A DNA stretch of 64,000 nucleotides, from contig JAKLEA010000004.1 in the NCBI GenBank assembly GCA_022711755.1, positions 186,001 to 250,000 on the forward strand, given 5' to 3'. The translations under genes were made by a program, and so were the position numbers. The first letter of the stretch is position 1. Each line of letters opens with the position of its first letter. The notes beneath the pieces were generated by a model. That model saw nothing but the letters and a program-made list of their open reading frames with translations, was not told where the DNA came from and did not search any database. Source of the stretch: Planctomycetota bacterium. GTDB taxonomy: Bacteria; Planctomycetota; Brocadiia; SM23-32; JAKLEA01. Positions 38,594 to 46,383 of the stretch are shown here, one piece after another.

Positions 38594-38622
38594 TTGACAT
38601 GGTTCACCCCTGGGCGGACAAT
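38594..38622 (+). promoter_or_regulatory. Promoter of the CstA-type gene
   Basis: TTGACA (38594-38599, perfect), a 17-base spacer, GACAAT (38617-38622, four of six). The predicted leader is about 138 bases long. It contains a perfect 9-bp hairpin GCCGTTCCG/CGGAACGGC at 38721-38745, just upstream of the ribosome site. Confidence 0.5.
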
Positions 38623-38766
38623 CGCCTGCGTCGCTCTGCTGCGCGGCGTCGCGTCCCAACATCCGCCCCCGGTCGCGCCGCGCCCGGTTCGTTGATCGGA
38701 ATCATTGCCGGGACGGCAGCGCCGTTCCGACGGCGGCGGAACGGCGGCGTTGAAGGACATGCCGAC

Positions 38767-40488
38767 ATGGGCCTGCTTGCCATTGCCGTAATCTCCACAA
38801 TCGTAATTACAGTTGCCTATGCGACTTACGGGCGTCTGCTGGCGCGCCTGTTCAAGCTCGATCCGAACGCAATCACTCCGGCAGTTGAGAAGAATGACGG
38901 GCAGGATTACGTTCCCATTGAGACGAAGTTCCTGATGGGGCAACACTTCTCCGCGATTGCCGCCGCCGGCCCGATCGTCGGCCCCATACTGGCCGGTCTT
39001 CTGTTCGGATGGCTCCCGGCGCTGGCGTGGATACTGATCGGGTGCGTCTTCATCGGCGGAACGCATGACTTCAGCGTTCTTATCGCCTCGGTGCGCCATA
39101 ACGCATGCTCGATAACGGAAGTAGCCCGGCGTCACATGAGCCGTCGCGCATTCCTCCTCTTCCTGTTCTTCATCTGGATAGCTCTCGTCTACGTCATTGT
39201 CGTCTTCACTGACATCACCGCTTCTGCCTTCGTCTATGCTACCGACCTTGAGAACGGGCGCAAGGTTCCCGGCGGGGCGATTGCGACCTCCTCGCTTTTT
39301 TACCTTGTGCTTCCCATTGCGATGGGCCTGCTGATGCGCTATGCAAAGCTGCCGTTGAAGTGGGCCACGATCATCTTCCTCCCTCTGATCGGCGTGGCCA
39401 TATGGGCCGGCCCGAAAATGCCCTTCAATCTCGACGAAATCCTGAACGTGTCGCCCTCCAACGCCCGGAAAATCTGGGACGCAATCCTTCTGGCTTACTG
39501 CCTCGTTGCATCCTTGGTCCCCATGTGGGCGCTGCTTCAGCCGCGAGGCCATCTCGGGGGGTATTTCCTTTACGTCGTCCTTGCGGCGGGAGGGCTGGGT
39601 CTGCTCTTCGGCGGGGAGCAGATACGCTTTCCGGCGTTCAAGGCCTGGGATTCACCGCGCGGAACACTGGCTCCGATCCTCTTCATCACGATCGCCTGTG
39701 GCGCGTGCTCCGGCTTCCACGCGCTGGTTTCCTCCGGAACCACCAGCAAGCAGATCAAGAACGAGCGGCAGACCCTCGCAACCGGCTACGGCGCGATGCT
39801 GCTTGAGGGGCTTGTCGCGGTTGTCTCGCTCTGTTTCCTGATGATGCTGGCCCCCGACAATCCTCTGACCAAGAAGTCCCCGAACTTCATCTATGCCAAT
39901 GGCATCGGAAGGTTCCTGTCCCGCGCAGGCATACCGCAGGAGGTCGGCATCACGTTCGGCATGCTTGCCTTCACGACCTTCGTCTATGACACGCTGGACG
40001 TGTCCACCAGGCTGGGCCGCTATATCATCGAGGAACTGACCGGGTGGCGCTCGAAGGGGGGCAAGGTCTTCGCCGGAGCCGTCATGTCCGGCGCGCCCAT
40101 GCTCTTCGTCGCAAGGACAGCGGTTGACGCCAAAACCGGCGTGGAGATACCGGCATGGAAGACTTTCTGGGACCTTTTCGGAGCAAGCAACCAGTTGCTG
40201 GCCGCTCTCGCGCTGATGACGGTGACTGTATGGCTGTTCCGCAGCAACCGGGGAAAATGGATATGGCCGGCGCTGGGGCTTCCCACGGCGATCATGTATA
40301 TTATGAGCACATGGGCGCTTGCGACGTGGGCAATAAGCGGTTTCACCGTCGCAGGCGGCCTGTCAAAGCCTACAACCTGGGTGGCGCTCCTCCTGCTTGG
40401 GCTTGCGGCATGGATGCTGGTTGAGGCGATAATCGCCTTCCGGACCAAAGTTCCGCCGGGAGCGGAATGTGGCGGATCGAACGCCTGA
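38767..40488 (+). CDS. CstA-type peptide/pyruvate permease (carbon starvation protein family)
   Basis: The 573-residue protein starts at ATG 38767, where the first membrane helix (LLAIAVISTIVITVAYATYG) begins; codons upstream in the frame are not hydrophobic or conserved. Family landmarks are FKLDPNAITPAVEKNDGQDY, GQHFSAIAAAGPIVGPILAG, GGTHDFSVLIASVRH and ACSGFHALVSSGTTSKQI, with about 15 membrane segments. Relatives import peptides or pyruvate under carbon limitation. The long structured leader and the promoter at 38594 suggest regulation. It is convergent with the esterase gene, 24 bases away. Confidence 0.92.
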   Translation: MGLLAIAVISTIVITVAYATYGRLLARLFKLDPNAITPAVEKNDGQDYVPIETKFLMGQHFSAIAAAGPIVGPILAGLLFGWLPALAWILIGCVFIGGTHDFSVLIASVRHNACSITEVARRHMSRRAFLLFLFFIWIALVYVIVVFTDITASAFVYATDLENGRKVPGGAIATSSLFYLVLPIAMGLLMRYAKLPLKWATIIFLPLIGVAIWAGPKMPFNLDEILNVSPSNARKIWDAILLAYCLVASLVPMWALLQPRGHLGGYFLYVVLAAGGLGLLFGGEQIRFPAFKAWDSPRGTLAPILFITIACGACSGFHALVSSGTTSKQIKNERQTLATGYGAMLLEGLVAVVSLCFLMMLAPDNPLTKKSPNFIYANGIGRFLSRAGIPQEVGITFGMLAFTTFVYDTLDVSTRLGRYIIEELTGWRSKGGKVFAGAVMSGAPMLFVARTAVDAKTGVEIPAWKTFWDLFGASNQLLAALALMTVTVWLFRSNRGKWIWPALGLPTAIMYIMSTWALATWAISGFTVAGGLSKPTTWVALLLLGLAAWMLVEAIIAFRTKVPPGAECGGSNA

Positions 40489-40512
40489 AAACCCGTTCCG
40501 GCGCGACTTCGG

Positions 40513-41439
40513 CTACAGTTTTGTCTTAATCCATTCCAGAGCGTCCGGAACGTAATCCGACTTCAGGTCATGCCCCCTGTCGTACCAGATTATCTTCGAT
40601 TCCTTGCTCTCGATGTATTGCGCGTATGAAGCGTTGACTTTCCCGGCGTCATACATTTCATCCTTCAACCCCATCAGCATAAGCAGCGATTTTCCCCGCG
40701 CGCCCCACGTGTAATCAATCGGAGAAACCGGGCCGTATCCCCCCGAATACAGCGGCGGAACGCACGCCACCGCCGTCTTGATGCGAGGCTCGACGGGCAG
40801 CAGGTAAAAGGCGTCCATGCCCCCCATGCTGTAACCGACAAGCCCGATCCGCCCCATGTCAACGTCCCCCCGCTCGGCCATGTAGTCCAGCGAGCGGCGG
40901 TAATCCTTCACGGTCTGAACCACAATTTCGGATATTGTGAAGTAATTCCGCCGTGTCGGGGCCTTCGGGTCGTCGAATGGATTGACGTGCTGATAATCAA
41001 TCTCATTTGCGCGCTCGCCGTGGGTGGCCGCGTCCAGCCCCATGACGGCGAAGCCCGCGCCCAACAGCGCGTCACGCATTTCGTTGCCGTGATTCTCGCG
41101 TCCGTCGAACCACATTTCCTTCGATCCGGACCATCCGTGCAGCAGCAGGACGAGGGGGCAGGGCCTTGATGCCTTGTTCGGAAATTCAATGTATCCCGGA
41201 ACCAGGAATCCCTGGGCTCCGCGGAAGACGAATTTCTGGCGAAGCTCGTCATCCCTGCGCCAATCCCGGACAACCCTTCCCTCAAGAGGTATCCCCTTGT
41301 CGTAATCGAAGAAAGGCAACCGCGCCTTGAACGCCTCCTCGCTGATTCGCGGGTAGGGCTTCGCCTCGTTCGGGCCGCCATCCGCGACGATACGCGCTGC
41401 CATGAGCATGAGAATTGTCAGAAGCATCGCCTTTCTCAT
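40513..41439 (-). CDS. Exported alpha/beta-hydrolase (esterase/dienelactone hydrolase type)
   Basis: This 308-residue serine hydrolase has a signal peptide (MRKAMLLTILMLMAARIVADG). The start at 41439 is preferred over two upstream ATGs because AAAGGA lies at proper distance and the leader begins here. The oxyanion region is LVLLLHGWSGSKEMW, the nucleophile is Ser204 in VGYSMGGMDAF, the acid is likely Asp in GLKDEMYD, and the histidine is in YDRGHDLKSD. Acetyl-xylan or other sugar-ester removal fits the gene neighbourhood but is inferred. Its promoter (41496-41524) is back-to-back with that of the MscS-ParB gene. Confidence 0.87.
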   Translation of the reverse strand: MRKAMLLTILMLMAARIVADGGPNEAKPYPRISEEAFKARLPFFDYDKGIPLEGRVVRDWRRDDELRQKFVFRGAQGFLVPGYIEFPNKASRPCPLVLLLHGWSGSKEMWFDGRENHGNEMRDALLGAGFAVMGLDAATHGERANEIDYQHVNPFDDPKAPTRRNYFTISEIVVQTVKDYRRSLDYMAERGDVDMGRIGLVGYSMGGMDAFYLLPVEPRIKTAVACVPPLYSGGYGPVSPIDYTWGARGKSLLMLMGLKDEMYDAGKVNASYAQYIESKESKIIWYDRGHDLKSDYVPDALEWIKTKL

Positions 41440-41495
41440 CCCGTCCATCCTTTCATCTTGAGCAGACAGCGACTCCGGATTATTCATGCGCCAGC

Positions 41496-41524
41496 ATGAT
41501 GCTCCACCGGACGATGCGTGTCAA
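41496..41524 (-). promoter_or_regulatory. Promoter of the esterase gene
   Basis: Minus strand: TTGACA (41519-41524), 17 bases, CATCAT (41496-41501, four of six). It is a near twin of the divergent promoter at 41533: same -35, same spacer length, same -10. Confidence 0.5.
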
Positions 41525-41532
41525 TTCCGGGC

Positions 41533-41561
41533 TTGACACCCGCCCGCCGTCGGGACATCAT
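41533..41561 (+). promoter_or_regulatory. Promoter of the MscS-ParB gene
   Basis: TTGACA (41533-41538), 17 bases, CATCAT (41556-41561). The two divergent -35 boxes form TGTCAA-N8-TTGACA at 41519-41538. The leader is about 60 bases, and there is no strong ribosome site before ATG 41627. Confidence 0.5.
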
Positions 41562-41626
41562 TTCCTACTGGAAGGAAAACCCGACGCGCCGCAGCTTTTC
41601 ATTTCCATAACCGTCAGCGACATCCC

Positions 41627-42862
41627 ATGACAGTCAAGTCAAAACCGGACCAGTTCATGTCCAAGGCGAAGATCATGTTCTTCGTCTGGGCGGCCATTGC
41701 CACAGGCGCCTTTATCGCCAACAGCGCTTTGCCCGACCTGGCCAGACTGCCATCAGGCCAGACTGCGCCGGGAGTCGTCGGGGTTGTCGCCATCATCCTC
41801 GCCGCGGGCGACCTGCTGAAGATCGCCACAGTTCTTTATCTTGCGCGGCGCAAGCGCCCACTGGCCGAGGGCGTCATGCTGGGGCGCATCTACGCAATGG
41901 TCGTCGCCTTTGCGGCCATGATGGGCGTGGCCTACGCCTTCGGGAAGCTGACAGCCTTCGGTGCATTCTTCGGAGCATTCGGCGGCATGCTCCTCGGCTG
42001 GTCGCTGCAGGCGCCCGTCAGCGGACTGGCCGCCTGGATACTTGTCTCCCTCAAGCGCCCGTTCCGCCCCGGCGACCGCATCCAGTTCCCCAACCTCGGA
42101 CTTACCGGCGACGTGAAGGACATCGGCCCGATGTACACGATGCTTGACCAGGTCGGCGGAACGATCGGCAGCGAGGAGGCCGTCGGGCGCTTCATCCTCG
42201 TCCCAAACCCGATGCTCTTCAGCCAGGTGGTCATCAACTACACAGTCACGCAGGAAGCGCCCTACATGCTTGACGAGGTGGTGATCCGCATCACCTTCGA
42301 CTCCGACTGGCAGACGGCAGAGAACATACTCCTGAGCGCCGCGAACGATGTGACAAAGGACATCATCGCCGCGACCGGCGTCCAGCCATATATTCGCTCC
42401 GACACGTACGACTATGGCGTCTTCCTGCGCCTGCGATATCAGACCGCCGTTCAGGACCGCGCCGAGATCGCCTACAAGATCAACCGGCGCATCTTCGAGG
42501 AGGTGCAGAGAACCCCGACGGTGGACATGGCCATCCCGTTCGTCTACTCATACCGCGCGGGGCTGGACAGGAAGGAGGCCGATGTCGCGAAGGCCAAGGA
42601 CGCCGACCAGATCCGCGACGTGCCGATCTCGGCCATACGCTGCGGCCCGGTTGACGCGGAGCCGCAGGACATCGAGCAACTGGCCCAGAGCATCGCCGCC
42701 AACGGACTGCTTCAACCTATCCTGGTCGTGAAGGAACAAGGCTCCGAGAGCTACGATATCATAGCGGGGCAGTTGCGTCTGGAAGCCTGCCGCAAGCTGG
42801 GATGGAAGGTCATACCCTCAATCGTCAAGGAATCCCAGCCTGGCAAAAACAAGCCGGCATGA
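41627..42862 (+). CDS. MscS-type mechanosensitive channel fused to a ParB N-terminal-like domain
   Basis: The 411-residue protein joins two families. Residues about 13-135 give four hydrophobic segments, ending in the MscS pore helix AFFGAFGGMLLGWSLQAPVS. Residues about 136-310 are the MscS cytoplasmic beta and alpha/beta domains (KRPFRPGDRIQFPNLGLTGD, VPNPMLFSQVVINYTV). Residues 330-403 are a ParB/Srx-like domain: RDVPISAIRCGP, IEQLAQSIAANGLLQPILVV and YDIIAGQLRLEACRKLGW. G381-Q-L-R384-x-x-A matches the GxxRxxA nucleotide motif, where classical ParB has GERR. No DNA-binding helix-turn-helix follows. A channel gated or tuned by a nucleotide, perhaps CTP, is the inference; seven such domains would ring the pore. 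Confidence 0.88.
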   Translation: MTVKSKPDQFMSKAKIMFFVWAAIATGAFIANSALPDLARLPSGQTAPGVVGVVAIILAAGDLLKIATVLYLARRKRPLAEGVMLGRIYAMVVAFAAMMGVAYAFGKLTAFGAFFGAFGGMLLGWSLQAPVSGLAAWILVSLKRPFRPGDRIQFPNLGLTGDVKDIGPMYTMLDQVGGTIGSEEAVGRFILVPNPMLFSQVVINYTVTQEAPYMLDEVVIRITFDSDWQTAENILLSAANDVTKDIIAATGVQPYIRSDTYDYGVFLRLRYQTAVQDRAEIAYKINRRIFEEVQRTPTVDMAIPFVYSYRAGLDRKEADVAKAKDADQIRDVPISAIRCGPVDAEPQDIEQLAQSIAANGLLQPILVVKEQGSESYDIIAGQLRLEACRKLGWKVIPSIVKESQPGKNKPA

Positions 42863-42920
42863 CGGGCGTCTCTCCCCAAAACCGGAATATTTCGACTGGC
42901 GTTCGCAGCTATGTCTGTTT

Positions 42921-44354
42921 TTATTTCAAGGCGAGAATCTTATCGTAATTGTTCGCCAAAAAGTGAATCACGAATGCGACGGTCGCGCCGATGGCTGCCA
43001 GCATTCCGATGTTCCAGACAAGCCTCAGGCCGCCCTTGGGCGTGTCCTCGCCCAGGTAATCCTTCCTGTTGTTCAGGATAAAGAAACCGATATAAGCGAT
43101 CGGCAGCAGTATCCCGCAGACTGCCGATGTCCTGACGCCGATCCAGAACCCCATGTATTTCCAGAGCACAACGCCCAGGAACGCCGGCGCGGGAATCATG
43201 CAGGCGAGCTTGTACTTCCAGCCCTTCGGCTCAATCCCGAACATCTCGCAAAACGCGAAACCGCTTACAAGCATGTGCAGCGTTATTGAACTGAGCGCCA
43301 TGCCTATCAAGCCCAGGCCGAAGATGATCCGTCCGAAGAAAACGCCAACGCCGGCCTGCGCCATCATCTGCGCGGCCTGGATCGTGCTGAGCTTCCCCTC
43401 GACATTGCCGTAAAGCGTGCATCCAGCCGCGATGATCATCAGCGACGTCGCCATGGAGAATGGCAGCAGCATGCCCGTCATAAGATCGAAGCGGGACAGC
43501 CCGCGATGTTCCCTCCCCCATCCGCGAGCCAGCAAAGTGTATGGGAAAAGGAACGTCATGTTGATCCCGATCGCCGCCCCGAATGCGCCCATGACAGTCT
43601 CTATGCCCTTCGCGTCCGTGGGAATCTTCAAAGGGAGAAAACCCTTCAACACCTTTCCCCACTCAACCTTGCCCAGCATCGCGCTTCGGATGATGACGAT
43701 GGTGAATGACACAATAATCACCCACACCATGAGCTTCAGCGCGCGCTCGTATATCCTCACGCCTTTCCAACCCGCGCTGTAATTCCAGGTGATTATCGTT
43801 GAAATTGTCAGGATAATCAACCCGATCGCAATAAGCAGGGCGGTGCGCGCGCCGCCGCTCGGGTCCCAACCAGTTGTCGCAGTTATGATATCCGCGCTCA
43901 TCCCGCCGGCCAGAGCATACTGCGGCAAATGCCAAATGACCGTGGCGACCAGCGTCGCAATCGCCCATGACCACGCTATCGCGGGATGGGCGTACCTCCT
44001 CATCGCATCGAACGGACGGGCCTGCGTTGACAGGGTCTGATAGGATAGGGCCATCATCATGATGATGCCCAAAAGCATGGCCATTGGTTGAAGCCATAGC
44101 AGATCATACTGATAAAAGGCGCCGATGATGAGGGATGAAGACGCGCTGCCGGCGCCCAGCGTTAGCGCGCTCTGCAGCCAGCCGGGACCGGTCTTGGCGT
44201 AGTACCCCTTGCAGCGCTCCAGGAATGGTTTGCCGGCAAGCTCAGCCAGATGCGCCTTCTCAGCGGCGAGGGCTTCAGCGTCCTGCGCCGTGAACATGGG
44301 GAGACCTCGGACAAGCTTTCCACCCGCCGCCGGCTCGTTCTCAGCATGGCTCAT
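42921..44354 (-). CDS. Nramp-like divalent metal transporter family protein
   Basis: This 477-residue membrane protein has about 11 helices. ATG 44354 is chosen because a long upstream extension of the frame is not conserved and a promoter lies inside it. The first helix region GPGWLQSALTLGAGSASSSL and the rest match Nramp-like carriers of Planctomycetota. The canonical metal motifs are not seen: helix 1 lacks DPGN, and helix 6 reads GINMTFLFPYTLLARG in place of the MPH motif. Metal specificity is therefore open; Nramp-related magnesium transporters and amino-acid carriers of the same fold are alternatives. It is convergent with the MscS-ParB gene. Confidence 0.82.
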   Translation of the reverse strand: MSHAENEPAAGGKLVRGLPMFTAQDAEALAAEKAHLAELAGKPFLERCKGYYAKTGPGWLQSALTLGAGSASSSLIIGAFYQYDLLWLQPMAMLLGIIMMMALSYQTLSTQARPFDAMRRYAHPAIAWSWAIATLVATVIWHLPQYALAGGMSADIITATTGWDPSGGARTALLIAIGLIILTISTIITWNYSAGWKGVRIYERALKLMVWVIIVSFTIVIIRSAMLGKVEWGKVLKGFLPLKIPTDAKGIETVMGAFGAAIGINMTFLFPYTLLARGWGREHRGLSRFDLMTGMLLPFSMATSLMIIAAGCTLYGNVEGKLSTIQAAQMMAQAGVGVFFGRIIFGLGLIGMALSSITLHMLVSGFAFCEMFGIEPKGWKYKLACMIPAPAFLGVVLWKYMGFWIGVRTSAVCGILLPIAYIGFFILNNRKDYLGEDTPKGGLRLVWNIGMLAAIGATVAFVIHFLANNYDKILALK

Positions 44355-44414
44355 CAGTGTCGCTCTCTTTCCAAACTCATGCACGTAGACCAATGACGCT
44401 CGCCATTGCGGGCA

Positions 44415-44444
44415 ATGATATGCGCGGCGGATGCCGAAGGTCAA
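44415..44444 (-). promoter_or_regulatory. Promoter of the Nramp-like gene
   Basis: Minus strand: TTGACC (44439-44444, five of six), an 18-base spacer, TATCAT (44415-44420, five of six). Transcription would begin near 44408, about 54 bases before the ATG. That excludes a longer N-terminus for the protein. Confidence 0.5.
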
Positions 44445-44567
44445 GGTAGTTGCTTGCTGACGCGATTGACCGTCTGCCGGAGAGCGCCCCTGCCAATCGG
44501 AACACAGTTTGGATTCCGAGCTGAACTTGCGCGACTTCTTGACAGGCGCGTACGATTTGGCAGAACG

Positions 44568-44713
44568 GCGTGAGGGTTCACCGCAGAACCTCCGGGCCGT
44601 GAATCGTCTTCGCCCGGCCTTGAACCGCACGGAACGGCTCAGGATCGCTCCTTCCTCAACGGGCGTTGAACGACGGGCGCCCCATCCGGAAAACGGAGGG
44701 GCGCTTTCTATTT
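44568..44713 (+). ncRNA. Candidate structured small RNA with its own terminator
   Basis: The 372-base gap between two minus-strand genes carries, on the plus strand, TTGACA at 44539-44544 with a weak CAGAAC at 16 bases. Four hairpins follow in a row: GGTTC/GAACC (44575-44590), CCGGGC/GCCCGG (44592-44617), TCAAC/GTTGA (44656-44669) and the strong terminator stem at 44677-44704. No protein frame is credible. It resembles no RNA class I can name. A chance run of palindromes is the alternative. Confidence 0.3.
44677..44713 (+). terminator. Rho-independent terminator on the plus strand
   Basis: The stem GCGCCCC/GGGGCGC (44677-44683 with 44698-44704), with an inner CCG/CGG pairing, is followed by TTTCTATTT. 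The T-tract is on the plus strand, yet no plus-strand gene lies directly upstream, which is the main support for the small RNA. It could also help end the minus-strand oxidoreductase transcript. Confidence 0.5.
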
Positions 44714-44726
44714 ACAATATCGCCGT

Positions 44727-46034
44727 CTACAGGCTCCACGGTTCGCGCATCGGACGATAAAGCATCTTGTCGGCCTCCGGATCGTTCACGAATCGCTCCT
44801 CGTCCGGATTCCATTTCACCTTCCGCCCCAGCCGCATTGAAATATTGCCCAGGTGGCACACCGTCGCCGACCTGTGCCCAACCTCGACCTCGCAGATCGG
44901 CTGACGCCGCGTCCGAACGCTCTCCAGGAAGTTGTCCCAGTGGCTGTTGCTCTCGTAAAGGTGGATTTCCTCCGGGCGCAACCTTGACCTGAGAATTCCC
45001 TCCGGCTTGGCGGACAACTCCTCCCGGCTGACGAATATCCATCCCTCGGAACCCTCGAACAGCGTCCCCCCGCGCTCCTTGTTGGACACGATCATCCGGA
45101 CGCCGTTGGCGTAAAGGCACTCGAACCGGAAATCCTGAACGACGTTCCAGAGTCCATCCTTCGGGAACACGCCCCGCCCGTCAACCTCCACCGGACCGGT
45201 CAGGCTCGTTCCGTTGCCCCACTGGCCGATGTCAATGTGGTGCGCGCCCCAGTTCGTGATCTGCCCGCCGGAGTAGTCCAGGATGAAGCGGAAGTTATAG
45301 TGGCATCTTTTTTCCGTGTAAGGCGCCCACGGGGCCTGCCCCAGCCACATGTCATAATCGAAGCCCGGCGGAACCGGCATTTCAGGCTGCGGCGGGCAAG
45401 TGCTGCCCCCCGGCAATCCGACCTTGATCGTGTGAACCTTGCCGATGCGCCCGTTCAGCGCAAGCTCGCAGGCGCGGCGGAAATGGATCGAGGAACGCTG
45501 CTGGCTGCCCGTCTGGCAGATGCGCCCGTAGCGCCGGCACGTATCGCGCAGGACGCGCCCCTCGTTGATCGTCAGCGTCAGCGGCTTCTCGATGTACATG
45601 TCCTTGCCCGCCTTGGCGGCGGCGATGCCGACCAGCGCGTGCCAGTGGTCCGGCGTAGCGCACATGATGAAGTCAACGTCGCTCCGCGCAAGGACCTCGC
45701 GGAAATCGTTGTAGGTGTCGCACGCCTTCGATCCGCCGGGGTTGAAGAGCGAATACTTCGCGTCAACCTTTGCCTTTGCCTTGTCCCGCACGGCCTTGTC
45801 CACGTCGCAGACGGCGACGACCCTGACCTCAGGATTGCCCAGGAGCGTCATCAGATTGGTCGTGCCCATGTTCTGGACGCCGATGCAGGCGGCGTTCAGG
45901 CGGTTGCCCGGCGCGGTCGGCCCGGCGGCAAGGGCGGAGGCCGAAACGACATAAGGGAAGCCTATTGCCGCGCCGGCGGATTTCAGGAAGCGTCTTCGGG
46001 TGACTGGCGAGGGGTTGATCTTATCGTTGTTCAT
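44727..46034 (-). CDS. Tat-exported Gfo/Idh/MocA family oxidoreductase
   Basis: The protein has 435 residues from ATG 46034, with GGAGGACGA directly upstream. The twin-arginine leader TRRRFLKSAGAAIGFPYVVS (residues 12-31) marks export of a folded, NAD(P)-bound enzyme. The Rossmann start is NAACIGVQNMGTTNL, the family motif is KDMYIEKPLTLTINEGR, and the substrate-side GGQITNWGAHHIDIGQWG has the paired histidines. PVC bacteria have large families of these exported oxidoreductases, mostly of unknown substrate. The leader holds three hairpins (46078-46169) and a possible promoter at 46203-46231. Confidence 0.9.
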   Translation of the reverse strand: MNNDKINPSPVTRRRFLKSAGAAIGFPYVVSASALAAGPTAPGNRLNAACIGVQNMGTTNLMTLLGNPEVRVVAVCDVDKAVRDKAKAKVDAKYSLFNPGGSKACDTYNDFREVLARSDVDFIMCATPDHWHALVGIAAAKAGKDMYIEKPLTLTINEGRVLRDTCRRYGRICQTGSQQRSSIHFRRACELALNGRIGKVHTIKVGLPGGSTCPPQPEMPVPPGFDYDMWLGQAPWAPYTEKRCHYNFRFILDYSGGQITNWGAHHIDIGQWGNGTSLTGPVEVDGRGVFPKDGLWNVVQDFRFECLYANGVRMIVSNKERGGTLFEGSEGWIFVSREELSAKPEGILRSRLRPEEIHLYESNSHWDNFLESVRTRRQPICEVEVGHRSATVCHLGNISMRLGRKVKWNPDEERFVNDPEADKMLYRPMREPWSL

Positions 46035-46077
46035 TCGTCCTCCATTCCGGAGCGGTTCGGTCTTTTCGGCGGGGCAT

Positions 46078-46169
46078 CGCGCGCGGCGGGAAGCGCGCGC
46101 GCCAAAGGGAGCGGCAATAAAGACCGCTCCTGGGATGCGGGAATCATTCCGCGTGGGCGCCAAGCGCCC
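46078..46169. repeat. Three consecutive GC-rich hairpins in the oxidoreductase leader
   Basis: Perfect stems: CGCGCGC/GCGCGCG (46078-46099), GGAGCGG/CCGCTCC with an AT-rich loop (46108-46130), and GGGCGC-caa-GCGCCC (46155-46169). They lie between the putative promoter and the start of the Tat-exported oxidoreductase. They are either a REP cluster or a structured leader. Confidence 0.5.
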
Positions 46170-46202
46170 GCCCAGCATTTACAACACGGCCCGCATGACA
46201 TC

Positions 46203-46231
46203 ATATTGTTATAATGCGGCTGCGCTGTCAA
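46203..46231 (-). promoter_or_regulatory. Possible promoter of the Tat-exported oxidoreductase
   Basis: Minus strand: TTGACA (46226-46231, perfect), 17 bases, CAATAT (46203-46208, three of six). An overlapping plus-strand TATAAT (46210-46215) may serve the divergent nuclease-like gene, though it lacks a -35. Confidence 0.35.
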
Positions 46232-46260
46232 CCGTTTGGCATCTTGCGCGTCATCAGTTT

Positions 46261-46320
46261 GTTGCAGCGCAGACGTCCCGGCTGCAGAGAGAGGGAGCAG
46301 ACGAGACGCCTGCGCTACAA
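46261..46320. repeat. Dispersed-repeat-like double palindrome
   Basis: Outer arms GTTGCAGCGCAGACGTC and GACGCCTGCGCTACAA are near-complementary. Each arm forms an inner hairpin (GCAGACGTCCCGGCTGC and GCAGACGAGACGCCTGC). The AGAGAGAGGGA-type centre and the GCAGGCGTC wording match a repeat family I recall as common in PVC metagenomes. It ends 63 bases before the nuclease-like gene start. Confidence 0.5.
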
Positions 46321-46383
46321 TTTGCGCCTGCCGGCGACCCATTACCGGCATCGGCCATAAGGTTCGACGCCTTCCGGCGAATC

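Noticed and set aside
45237..46214. A 325-codon plus-strand frame opposite the Tat-exported oxidoreductase
   Set aside because: It is antisense to a gene with a Tat leader, Rossmann fold and EKP motif, and its own translation is Arg/Val/Ala-rich without motifs.
46000..46383. N-terminal extension of the nuclease-like protein
   Set aside because: The extra codons translate hairpins and a dispersed-type palindrome; the conserved protein begins at ATG 46384.
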